A stretch of DNA of 5,118 nt from Gordonia sp. (in: high G+C Gram-positive bacteria) (lineage in GTDB: Bacteria; Actinomycetota; Actinomycetes; Mycobacteriales; Mycobacteriaceae), in contig JASLJL010000270.1 in NCBI GenBank assembly GCA_030152405.1, positions 1 through 5,118 of the forward strand, read 5' to 3'. Below are positions 1-5,029 of the stretch, one piece after another. Made by a program: the position numbers and the translations under genes. Position 1 is the first letter of the stretch, and each line of letters starts with the position of its first letter. Below the pieces are notes generated by a model. The model saw only the letters and a list, made by a program, of their open reading frames with translations, ran no database searches and had not been told where the DNA came from.

Positions 1-1
1 C

Positions 2-748
2 GCTCACTGGCGTCAGCTGACGCCGCACCTGGTGGACGCCGGGTTCGAGCCGGTCACGATCTCTCTGCCCGGACTGGGCGTGCAGGCGAACGGTGTGCGC
101 AGCTTCCGGAAGTCGGATCTCGCGGCCCGGCTGCGGGCGGACCTCGCCGACCGAGGACTGCGTCGTTTCGCCCTCGTGGGCCACGACTGGGGAGCGACCG
201 TTGCGCTCCTGCTCGCGGGCATCGCACCGGACGCGGTGACCGGCGTCGTCGTCGAGGAGGAGATCGCGCCGGGCGTCGACGTGGAGGTACCCGAGCCGGG
301 CGCCGCCCACTATCCGTCGTGGCACGGTCCGTTCAATCGAGTCCCGGGACTCGCCGAAGCACTCGTCCCGGGGCGGGAAGACGTCTACTACGGCACGTTC
401 CTGGGGGAGAGCGCAGGTCCTCTCGGCCTCGACCCGACAGTGCAGCAGTCGTACGTCGACGCATATCGCGCGGAGGGGATCCTCGAGTCGGGCCTCGGCT
501 ACTACCGGACACGCAGCGACGACGTGGCCGACGTCAGTCGTCTTCGCGCGGACCCGATCACGACTCCGATCCTCGCGGTGGGCGGACGCTATGCGATGGG
601 CCGCGCGGTCGAGGAAGGTCTGAGCACGCTCGCGACCGATGTCAGTGGCGTCGTTCTGGAACGATCCGGGCACTACCCCGTGGAACAGGAGCCGGAGGCG
701 GCGGCGGATGAGATCGTCGCGTTCCTCCGCCGGACGTCCACGGTGTAG
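2..748 (+). CDS. Cif-like epoxide hydrolase / alpha/beta hydrolase, 5' partial
   Basis: The reading frame is open from the window edge (frame of position 2), so the N-terminus is missing; 248 residues are visible. An internal GTG at 32 is not the start, because typical hydrolase sequence (AHWRQLTPHL) precedes it in frame. GHDWGA at visible residues 60-65 places an Asp (residue 62) at the nucleophile elbow, the signature of epoxide hydrolases and haloacid/haloalkane dehalogenases rather than Ser esterases. The general-base His lies in RSGHYP (residue 224). The usual acid after strand 7 is absent (GGRYAMG); a Glu just after strand 6 (VVVEEEIAPG, about residue 85) probably replaces it, as in Pseudomonas Cif. 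The cap carries a Trp-His pair (His 108) and a YYR motif (Tyr 167/168), matching the Cif ring-opening His/Tyr pair. The missing part should hold the HGxP oxyanion motif. Expected role: cytosolic hydrolysis of an epoxide (or possibly a halogenated acid); the substrate cannot be told from sequence. It ends with TAG, 4 bp from the convergent neighbour. Confidence 0.88.
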   Translation, partial: AHWRQLTPHLVDAGFEPVTISLPGLGVQANGVRSFRKSDLAARLRADLADRGLRRFALVGHDWGATVALLLAGIAPDAVTGVVVEEEIAPGVDVEVPEPGAAHYPSWHGPFNRVPGLAEALVPGREDVYYGTFLGESAGPLGLDPTVQQSYVDAYRAEGILESGLGYYRTRSDDVADVSRLRADPITTPILAVGGRYAMGRAVEEGLSTLATDVSGVVLERSGHYPVEQEPEAAADEIVAFLRRTSTV

Positions 749-752
749 GTCG

Positions 753-1046
753 TCAGTCGAGGCCCTCGACGATCCGGAAGTCGCGTTCCACAGCGTCGCC
801 GAGGACGTTCAACGCCTCTTGGTAGGCCTGGCTCTCTCGGGCGGCGACAGCGGCGTCGAAACTGTCGAACTCGATCAGGATGACGCGTTCGGCGACCCCG
901 GACTCGTACACCGCGATCCGGGATCCGCGTGAGACGAGCCGCCCACCTCCGAGCTTCACTGCCTGAGCGGCCAGCTGGTCGTACGCGGCGAGCCGCTCGG
1001 GATCGGAAACGGTGCGGTAGACGCTGACCCAATAGCCCTTGGCCAT
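753..1046 (-). CDS. DUF1330 family protein
   Basis: This 97-residue protein starts MAKGYWVSVYRTVSDPERL and ends in RDFRIVEGLD. The pattern fits DUF1330 (PF07045, ferredoxin-like dimeric alpha-beta barrel): an N-terminal YWV strand, a DPERLAAYDQLA helix, a GGGRLVSRG turn, a VILIEFDSFDAAVAA strand-helix, and the SQAYQEAL helix that normally reads SPEYQAA. Length is normal for the family, so it appears intact. A GGAGA ribosome-binding site (complement of 1051-1055) sits 4 nt before the ATG and supports this start. The biochemical function of the family is not settled; members resemble small monooxygenase or NIPSNAP-type barrels, and no cofactor site is visible. It is divergent from the sigma factor operon, sharing the roughly 200-bp region 1047-1247 with it, and converges on the hydrolase. 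The divergent arrangement allows shared regulation but does not prove it. Confidence 0.9.
   Translation of the reverse strand: MAKGYWVSVYRTVSDPERLAAYDQLAAQAVKLGGGRLVSRGSRIAVYESGVAERVILIEFDSFDAAVAARESQAYQEALNVLGDAVERDFRIVEGLD
756..770. terminator. Possible bidirectional terminator hairpin at convergent gene ends
   Basis: GTCGAG and CTCGAC form a perfect 6-bp stem around GCC, at the junction of two convergent genes. There is no T-run on either side, and the hairpin lies inside the last codons of the DUF1330 gene (encoding VEGLD). Actinobacterial terminators often lack a U tract, so termination here is possible, but coding constraint or chance could equally explain it. Confidence 0.25.
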
Positions 1047-1148
1047 GAACTCTCCAATGATCGTGTGGACACGTCCGAGGAAGTTCTCGGATCGATCTCA
1101 CATTCTGCTCCCCGGACGCGTCTACACAGCAGGATCGAGGAGAGGACA

Positions 1149-1168
1149 TGTGATGAACATTCGTCACA
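1149..1168. promoter_or_regulatory. 20-bp imperfect inverted repeat, candidate operator
   Basis: The half-sites TGTGATGAA and TTCGTCACA are separated by CA; eight of ten base pairs are complementary across the dyad, with mismatches only at 1154/1163 and the centre. The outer TGTGA/TCACA arms recall CRP/GlxR sites, but the spacing is 10 rather than the canonical 6, so a CRP assignment is not supported. Its place about 80 bp before the sigma start and about 100 bp before the DUF1330 start suits a repressor or activator of either unit. The binding protein is unknown. Confidence 0.4.
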
Positions 1169-1192
1169 GGACACCGCGGGGCTGCCGACGTC

Positions 1193-1211
1193 GCGTCTGT
1201 GGACCAGACGC
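1193..1211 (+). promoter_or_regulatory. Hairpin in the probable 5' leader of the sigma operon
   Basis: GCGTCTG and CAGACGC form a perfect 7-bp stem around the loop TGGAC, ending 36 nt before the sigma factor ATG. In RNA it would be a stable GC-rich stem-loop; in DNA it could be a second operator dyad. No T-run follows, so it is not a standard intrinsic terminator. The function is unknown. Confidence 0.35.
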
Positions 1212-1247
1212 CGGCCGACACATGCACCGACCAGAATGGAAAGCGAG

Positions 1248-1736
1248 ATGAAGGAGCCGTTCGACGCAATCGTGGACCAGCACGGGGAGACCGTGCTGCG
1301 CGTCTGCCGCGCGATCCTCGGACTGCACGACGCCGATGACGCGTGGTCGGAGACCTTCCTCGCCGCGTTGCGCGCCTACCCGGACCTTCCCGAATCGGCG
1401 AACGTCGAGGCCTGGCTGGTCACCATCGCGCGCCGGAAGGCGATCGATGTCCACCGGGCCACCAGGCGGAGCCCGATACCCGCCGGTCAACTGCCGGAGG
1501 CGTCGAGTGAGCTGGGTCTTCCGGGCGCAGACGACTCCGAGGTCTGGGAACACGTGGGACGACTGCCGGGCCGCCAGCGGCAGACCATCACATTGCGGTA
1601 CCTCGGCGGTATGTCGTACGCCGAGATCGCCGCGACGGTCGGCGGCACCGCGGACGCAGCGAGACGCGCGTCGTCGGACGGATTGAAGAAGTTGCGAACG
1701 AACTATCCGGGCGCGACTACGAGAGGACGATCATGA
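1248..1736 (+). CDS. ECF-like RNA polymerase sigma factor heading an alkylation-repair operon
   Basis: The 162-residue product carries only sigma regions 2 and 4, the layout of extracytoplasmic-function (group 4) sigma factors. Region 2 spans about residues 5-74 (FDAIVDQHGETVLRVCRAIL, DADDAWSETFLAALRAYP, then WLVTIARRKAIDVHRATRR, the -10 recognition segment). Region 4 spans about 97-150 (VWEHVGRLPGRQRQTITLRY, GGMSYAEIAATVG, GLKKLR). The recognition helix reads TADAARRASSDGL, whereas ECF factors usually have a T/S-V-K-S-R pattern, so its -35 preference may be unusual. The ATG at 1248 is preferred because GGAAAG (1238-1243) precedes it at about 4 nt and homology begins directly after it; an ATG at 1236 would add four residues. 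Its stop overlaps the ogt start (ATGA), implying translational coupling. No anti-sigma gene is adjacent. It probably directs transcription of its own operon in response to alkylation damage; this is inferred from context only. Confidence 0.88.
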   Translation: MKEPFDAIVDQHGETVLRVCRAILGLHDADDAWSETFLAALRAYPDLPESANVEAWLVTIARRKAIDVHRATRRSPIPAGQLPEASSELGLPGADDSEVWEHVGRLPGRQRQTITLRYLGGMSYAEIAATVGGTADAARRASSDGLKKLRTNYPGATTRGRS

Positions 1737-2344
1737 ATCACAGTGCACACGACACGCTCGCCGCGGTGCAGGCGCCCGTCACGTCCGACGTGTTGGCGAG
1801 GCTGCACCGCAGACTCGAAGCCGCCGCGGCGGACGACGGCCTGCTCGACATCGCCTACACGACCGTCGACTCGCCGGTGGGCTCTCTCCTGTTGGCGGCC
1901 ACCCCGGTCGGTCTCCTTCGCGTGGCGTACGACGTCGAGGGCCACGATGCGGTCCTCACCGCGCTCGCGGACGGTGTGAGCCCGCGGATCCTGCGAGCGC
2001 CGGCTCGGCTCGACGCGGCGGCACGCGAGCTCGACGAGTACTTCGCCGGACGACGTCACACCTTCGACCTGGCCCTCGACCTGACTCTGTCCAGCGGCTT
2101 CCGCAAGCTCGTCCAGCAGCACCTGCCCGACATCGCCTACGGCCAGACGCGCAGCTACAAGGAGATGGCGCAGATGGTCGGCAATCCGAAGGCGATCCGT
2201 GCCGTCGGCACCGCCTGCGCCACCAACCCGCTTCCCGTCGTCGTGCCGTGCCACCGTGTGCTCCGGGCAGACGGGTCGCTCGGTGGATACATCGGCGGCG
2301 TGCAGGCGAAGACGACCCTCCTGGAGTTGGAGTCGACGCGATGA
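1733..2344 (+). CDS. ogt: Methylated-DNA--protein-cysteine S-methyltransferase (Ogt/MGMT type)
   Basis: The enzyme removes alkyl groups from O6-alkylguanine and O4-alkylthymine in DNA by irreversible transfer to its own cysteine. The active-site motif is VPCHRV with Cys 173. The DNA-binding helix-turn-helix contains GNPKAIRAVG; Arg 156 corresponds to the human Arg 128 arginine finger, Asn 165 to Asn 137 and Tyr 142 to Tyr 114, with spacings to the cysteine identical to the human protein. The N-terminal ribonuclease-like domain starts near residue 38 (DIAYTTVDSPVGSLLLA). At 203 residues it exceeds simple Ogt proteins (about 165-175) by an N-terminal helical segment of about 37 residues that includes LARLHRRLEAAAADDGL. 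No Ada-type zinc domain or AraC domain is present. AGAGG at 1722-1726 lies 6 nt before the ATG; both ends overlap neighbours by 4 bp, placing it tightly in the operon. Confidence 0.95.
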   Translation: MNHSAHDTLAAVQAPVTSDVLARLHRRLEAAAADDGLLDIAYTTVDSPVGSLLLAATPVGLLRVAYDVEGHDAVLTALADGVSPRILRAPARLDAAARELDEYFAGRRHTFDLALDLTLSSGFRKLVQQHLPDIAYGQTRSYKEMAQMVGNPKAIRAVGTACATNPLPVVVPCHRVLRADGSLGGYIGGVQAKTTLLELESTR

Positions 2345-3057
2345 CGACGGACAGGTGGACCGACCGCGTCGCCACTGCTGACTGGGGTGCGGTGGCGACC
2401 GAACTGGACGAGTTCGGCGGGGCTCTTCTGCCGCAGCTGCTGTCCGGGGAGGAGGCTGCGGCTGTCCGAGAGCTCTATGCCGACGACAGTCGATTCCGCA
2501 GCACCGTCGACATGGCGAGACATCGTTTCGGAGACGGTCAGTACCGGTACCTGCGGGCGCCGTATCCCGAGCCCGTCGAACGGCTCAAGCAGGCGTTGTA
2601 CCCGCGCCTGCTGCCGATCGCTCGTGACTGGTGGACTCGGCTCGGGCGACAGACTCCGTGGCCCGACACTCTCGACGAATGGCTCGACATGTGTCACGCG
2701 GCAGGTCAGACGAAGTCGACGGCGATCGTTCTGCGTTACCGGGCGGGGGACTGGAACGCGCTGCATCGCGACCTCTACGGCGATTTGGTGTTTCCGTTGC
2801 AGGTCGTCATCAATCTCAACGAACCGGGCGTCGACCACACCGGCGGCGAGTTCCTGCTGGTGGAGCAGCGGCCTCGGGCACAGTCGCGTGGCACCGTCAC
2901 ACAGCTCCCGCACGGACACGGTTATGTGTTCACCACGCGCGATCGGCCGGTGCGATCGACACGCGGCTGGTCGGCGGCGCCGGTGCGCCACGGAGTCTCG
3001 GCGGTTCGATCCGGTGAGCGTCACACACTCGCCCTCGTCTTCCACGACGCCGCATGA
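2341..3057 (+). CDS. 2OG-Fe(II) oxygenase, PF09859/COG3826 type
   Basis: The 238-residue protein has the double-stranded beta-helix residues of an iron/2-oxoglutarate dioxygenase. The metal motif HxD lies in NALHRDLYG (His 142, Asp 144), the distal His in RHGVSAV (His 217), and the 2OG-binding Arg in GERHTLALVFH (Arg 227). The segments FPLQVVINLNEPG and TGGEFLLVEQRPR are typical of the family that Pfam describes as an oxygenase acting on damaged DNA (PF09859); I am recalling this assignment and have not searched for it. The N-terminal ~120 residues are family-specific and helical (LLSGEEAAAVRELY, CHAAGQTKSTAIVLRY). It is distinct from AlkB: no HQDKDE and no RxNxTxR motif. The ATG at 2341 overlaps the ogt stop (ATGA), with GGAG at 2329-2332 spaced 8 nt. 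Co-expression with Ogt, AlkB and a sigma factor supports a DNA-repair role, but the actual substrate lesion is unproven. Confidence 0.9.
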   Translation: MTTDRWTDRVATADWGAVATELDEFGGALLPQLLSGEEAAAVRELYADDSRFRSTVDMARHRFGDGQYRYLRAPYPEPVERLKQALYPRLLPIARDWWTRLGRQTPWPDTLDEWLDMCHAAGQTKSTAIVLRYRAGDWNALHRDLYGDLVFPLQVVINLNEPGVDHTGGEFLLVEQRPRAQSRGTVTQLPHGHGYVFTTRDRPVRSTRGWSAAPVRHGVSAVRSGERHTLALVFHDAA

Positions 3058-3094
3058 TGAGCCCGTGCGCCTGCGCTCTTCGACGAGGCGAACG

Positions 3095-3796
3095 ATGACG
3101 GCGGACGGGCGACGTGACCGTGATCCGGCGTTGGAGCTGTTCTCCGTCGACGCCGGTGGCGAACGAGCCGAGGTCGGGCCGGGCGCAGTGCATGTTCCGC
3201 GCTGGCTCACGCTCGATCAACAGAGGTGGCTCGTCGGGCAGTTCGCCGAGTGGACGCGGGGGCCGGTGCCGTTGCGCGCTGCGAGAGTCCGCGGGCATGA
3301 GATGTCGGTTCGGACGGTGTGCCTGGGGTGGCATTGGCAGCCGTACCGCTACACCAGGCGAGCCACCGACGTGAACGACCGTCTGGTCCTCCCGTTTCCG
3401 GAATGGATGGCCCGGCTCGGTCGTCGGGCGCTCACCGAGGCCGGATATCGAGCGGACCAGGTGGCGGCGTACACGCCCGACACGGCGCTGGTGAACTTCT
3501 ACGACGACGCTGCCCGGATGGGGATGCACCAGGACAAGGACGAACGATCACTCGCTCCTGTCGTCTCCCTGTCGATCGGCGACGCCTGCGACTTCCGGTT
3601 CGGCAACACCGAGGGACGGAGCAAGCCCTACACCGACCTGCGACTGTGCTCGGGAGACCTGTTCGTGTTCGGCGGACCGGCGCGCCTCGCGTTCCACGGG
3701 GTCACTCGGGTGCACCCGGGCACCGCCCCGAAGGGCTGCGGGCTGGACTCCGGGCGGATCAACATCACGATGCGGATGACCGGATTGACGGACTGA
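3095..3796 (+). CDS. alkB: AlkB-type alpha-ketoglutarate-dependent DNA dioxygenase
   Basis: AlkB oxidatively demethylates 1-methyladenine, 3-methylcytosine and related N-alkyl lesions, releasing formaldehyde. All key residues of the E. coli enzyme are visible in this 233-residue product: MHQDKDE supplies iron ligands His 145 and Asp 147, FHGV gives His 201, and RINITMR gives the 2OG-binding Arg 221 and Arg 227. Asn 134 and Tyr 136 correspond to E. coli Asn 120 and Tyr 122. MSV (70-72) and LGW (Trp 79) match the base-stacking region around Trp 69. The first ~30 residues resemble the short LELF leader of bacterial AlkB. The ATG at 3095 is chosen because GAGGCG lies about 6 nt upstream and the length fits the family (E. 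coli 216). A GTG at 3065, 7 bp after the upstream stop, is an alternative adding 10 residues. The frame stays open much further upstream, but only as an overlap with the oxygenase gene. It is the last gene of the repair operon. Confidence 0.94.
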   Translation: MTADGRRDRDPALELFSVDAGGERAEVGPGAVHVPRWLTLDQQRWLVGQFAEWTRGPVPLRAARVRGHEMSVRTVCLGWHWQPYRYTRRATDVNDRLVLPFPEWMARLGRRALTEAGYRADQVAAYTPDTALVNFYDDAARMGMHQDKDERSLAPVVSLSIGDACDFRFGNTEGRSKPYTDLRLCSGDLFVFGGPARLAFHGVTRVHPGTAPKGCGLDSGRINITMRMTGLTD

Positions 3797-3843
3797 GGCG
3801 GTGATGTGCGCGACGTCGGCTGTCGTCACACCAGTAACACGCG

Positions 3844-3849
3844 TAACGT
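3844..3849 (+). promoter_or_regulatory. Candidate -10 element for the lipase gene
   Basis: TAACGT fits the actinobacterial -10 pattern TAnnnT and ends 8 nt before the ATG at 3858, which would put transcription start at or near the A of the ATG (a leaderless transcript). No good -35 is visible. GGAG at 3851-3854, only 3 nt before the ATG, is a competing explanation as a ribosome-binding site on a longer transcript. Confidence 0.3.
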
Positions 3850-3857
3850 CGGAGACT

Positions 3858-4979
3858 ATGGTCAATCGACTCCGCATACCTGTCGCGATCGCACTCGTCG
3901 TGCTCGCAACGCTCGGATTCGTCCGACCTCCGATCGCGGCCGCGGAATCGTCGCCCGGCTCCGTCCTTCAGACGACGAAGCGCCCCGCCGGCTGGCGCGC
4001 GCTGCCCGACGGACGTGCGGTGGATTATTGGACCGAAGACGCCCGCGGCAAGCCGATTCAAGCAAGCGGCGCCGTGTTCGTACCCACCGGGAAGGCTCCG
4101 GCAGGAGGTTGGCCGGTGGTCGCATACACCCACGGGACGACAGGGTTCGGCCCAGGCTGCGGCGGCCAGAGCTTTGCCGACGCGGAGCCGAACCGCTTCG
4201 TCTCGCGTCTGGTGAAGAACGGATACGCAGTCGTCGCTCCCGACTACGTGGGTCTGGGACCGATGCACGTCGGCGTCCATCCATACTTGAACATCCGTTC
4301 CGAGGCGACCGCGACAATTGACCTGTTCACCGCTGCGCGCCAGGTGGAACCGACTCTGTCCAAGAAGTGGGCGGTCATGGGAGAGTCGCAGGGCGGCCAT
4401 GCTGCGCTCGCGACCGCCCACGCGCAGAGGTCGTACGGTCCGGCAACCGACTTCCGCGGTGCGGTCGCTCTGGACCCGGTGTCGAACTGGGAGCGCTTCA
4501 TTCCGCTACTCGGACCGGATACCCCCGTTCTACCTGCACCGATGGCGATTCTGTACAGCTTCGTGTTCGGTTCACTTGCGGGTTTGCGGCAATCCGATCC
4601 CTCCGTGGACGTCAATTCGTACCTCACCCCGTATGGGCGCTCACTGATCGATCAGGTCGGAAAGACGTGTCGTGGACCGGCTCTGACGTCGAACATCAGG
4701 CTCGGCCGGATGTTCACGAAGTCGCTGAACAATCCGACGATGATTCGCGCGATGGCGCAGTACATGGAAGTGCCGGTCAGTGGGTACAACCGCCCGATCC
4801 TGCTGCTGATGAACCGTTTCGACACGATCGTAGCGACCCCGTTCCACGGATTGTTGGTCAGCAACTTCTCGGCCGCTGATGTCGACTTCAAGACGGTCGT
4901 CGGCGAGGGCATGCATACGGACATGAATCCGGCGCAGTGGGCAGCGTTCGACGCCTTCTTCGAGCGACTCCGGGCCTGA
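3858..4979 (+). CDS. Secreted lipase/esterase, Lip (secretory lipase) family
   Basis: The 373-residue protein begins with a Sec signal peptide: MVNRLR, a hydrophobic core through about residue 21, and a likely cleavage after AAA near residue 29. The mature part follows the secretory lipase (PF03583-like) pattern: FVPTGKAPAGGWPVVAYTHG with the oxyanion HG (residues 92-93), GYAVVAPDYVGLG, the nucleophile elbow GESQGG (Ser 177), Asp 322 in MNRFDTIV, and His 353 in GMHTDMNP. The Ser-Asp-His triad is complete. Two cysteines (101 and 271) could form a disulfide, which suits an exported enzyme. Expected role: extracellular or cell-envelope hydrolysis of acylglycerols or other esters, for nutrition or lipid remodelling. 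The ATG at 3858 is preferred over the GTG at 3801 or ATG at 3804 because it gives a clean signal peptide. It is not obviously part of the repair operon: 61 bp separate it from alkB and it has its own candidate promoter. Confidence 0.92.
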   Translation: MVNRLRIPVAIALVVLATLGFVRPPIAAAESSPGSVLQTTKRPAGWRALPDGRAVDYWTEDARGKPIQASGAVFVPTGKAPAGGWPVVAYTHGTTGFGPGCGGQSFADAEPNRFVSRLVKNGYAVVAPDYVGLGPMHVGVHPYLNIRSEATATIDLFTAARQVEPTLSKKWAVMGESQGGHAALATAHAQRSYGPATDFRGAVALDPVSNWERFIPLLGPDTPVLPAPMAILYSFVFGSLAGLRQSDPSVDVNSYLTPYGRSLIDQVGKTCRGPALTSNIRLGRMFTKSLNNPTMIRAMAQYMEVPVSGYNRPILLLMNRFDTIVATPFHGLLVSNFSAADVDFKTVVGEGMHTDMNPAQWAAFDAFFERLRA

Positions 4980-4986
4980 ATCCCGC

Positions 4987-5002
4987 TGTTCCACGTGGAA
5001 CA
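4987..5002. other. parS: Candidate parS centromere site (ParB-binding)
   Basis: TGTTCCACGTGGAACA is a perfect 16-bp palindrome. It matches the widely conserved bacterial parS consensus TGTTTCACGTGAAACA at 14 of 16 positions, including the invariant CACGTG centre and the GTT/AAC arms; the two differences (C at position 5, G at position 12) are symmetric, and C at position 5 is tolerated in the Bacillus consensus. It sits in the only gap after the lipase, 7 bp past its stop and 27 bp before the next start. As a loopless dyad it would not make a good transcription terminator. ParB/Spo0J-type CTPase clamps load at such sites to start chromosome segregation and recruit SMC. Confidence rests on the motif alone; parA/parB are not in the window. 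Confidence 0.8.
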
Positions 5003-5015
5003 ACATCGTTGGGCG

Positions 5016-5021
5016 TATCGT
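5016..5021 (+). promoter_or_regulatory. Candidate -10 element for the downstream secreted-protein gene
   Basis: TATCGT fits TAnnnT and ends 8 nt before the ATG at 5030, the same spacing as seen for the lipase gene. No purine-rich ribosome-binding site precedes this ATG, which favours leaderless translation. The position where a -35 would lie (about 4993-4998) falls within the parS-like palindrome. Confidence 0.35.
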
Positions 5022-5029
5022 CCGAATGC

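Larger units (their letters stand above)
1047..1247. promoter_or_regulatory. Divergent intergenic region between DUF1330 gene and sigma/repair operon
   Basis: About 200 bp separate two divergent start codons, the only sizeable non-coding stretch in the window and therefore the likely site of the promoters for both units. No convincing sigma-70 -35/-10 pair and no clear ECF GGAAC...CGTC pair was found by eye. Two structured elements are present and listed separately: an inverted repeat at 1149-1168 and a hairpin at 1193-1211. A frame on the plus strand stays open back to 1065, but it lacks sigma-like sequence before 1248 and is treated as non-coding. Confidence 0.6.

Noticed and set aside
1149..1168. 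CRP/GlxR binding site
   Set aside because: The arms TGTGA and TCACA are 10 bp apart rather than 6, so the canonical assignment fails; kept only as an unassigned dyad.
1065..1247. Upstream extension of the sigma factor frame
   Set aside because: The translated extension is not sigma-like, lies over the divergent promoter region, and a ribosome-binding site supports the ATG at 1248.
673..1269. 198-residue open frame on the minus strand over the DUF1330 gene
   Set aside because: Arg-rich low-complexity translation in a shifted frame; DUF1330 homology is in the other frame.
1551..1556. CACGTG inside the sigma factor gene as a second parS
   Set aside because: The flanks (GGAA upstream, GGAC downstream) do not form the GTT/AAC arms; only the central hexamer matches.
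2387..3094. Upstream extension of the alkB frame through the oxygenase gene
   Set aside because: The extension is Ser/Arg/Cys-rich and overlaps a real gene in another frame; AlkB-like sequence begins only near 3095.
2155..3210. Long 351-residue open frame on the minus strand opposite ogt, the oxygenase and the start of alkB
   Set aside because: It is rich in Arg/Pro/Ser with no recognisable domain and lies antisense to three well-supported genes; a GC-rich shadow frame.
3785..3790. TTGACG as a -35 box for the lipase
   Set aside because: No -10-like hexamer lies 16-19 bp downstream, and the sequence encodes the last residues of AlkB.
3810..3827. Terminator hairpin between alkB and the lipase
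   Set aside because: Only a 4-bp stem with a 7-8 nt loop and no T-run; too weak to call.
3765..4421. 218-residue minus-strand frame opposite the lipase 5' half
   Set aside because: It covers the lipase signal peptide and oxyanion region, has no domain features, and is explained by third-position GC bias.
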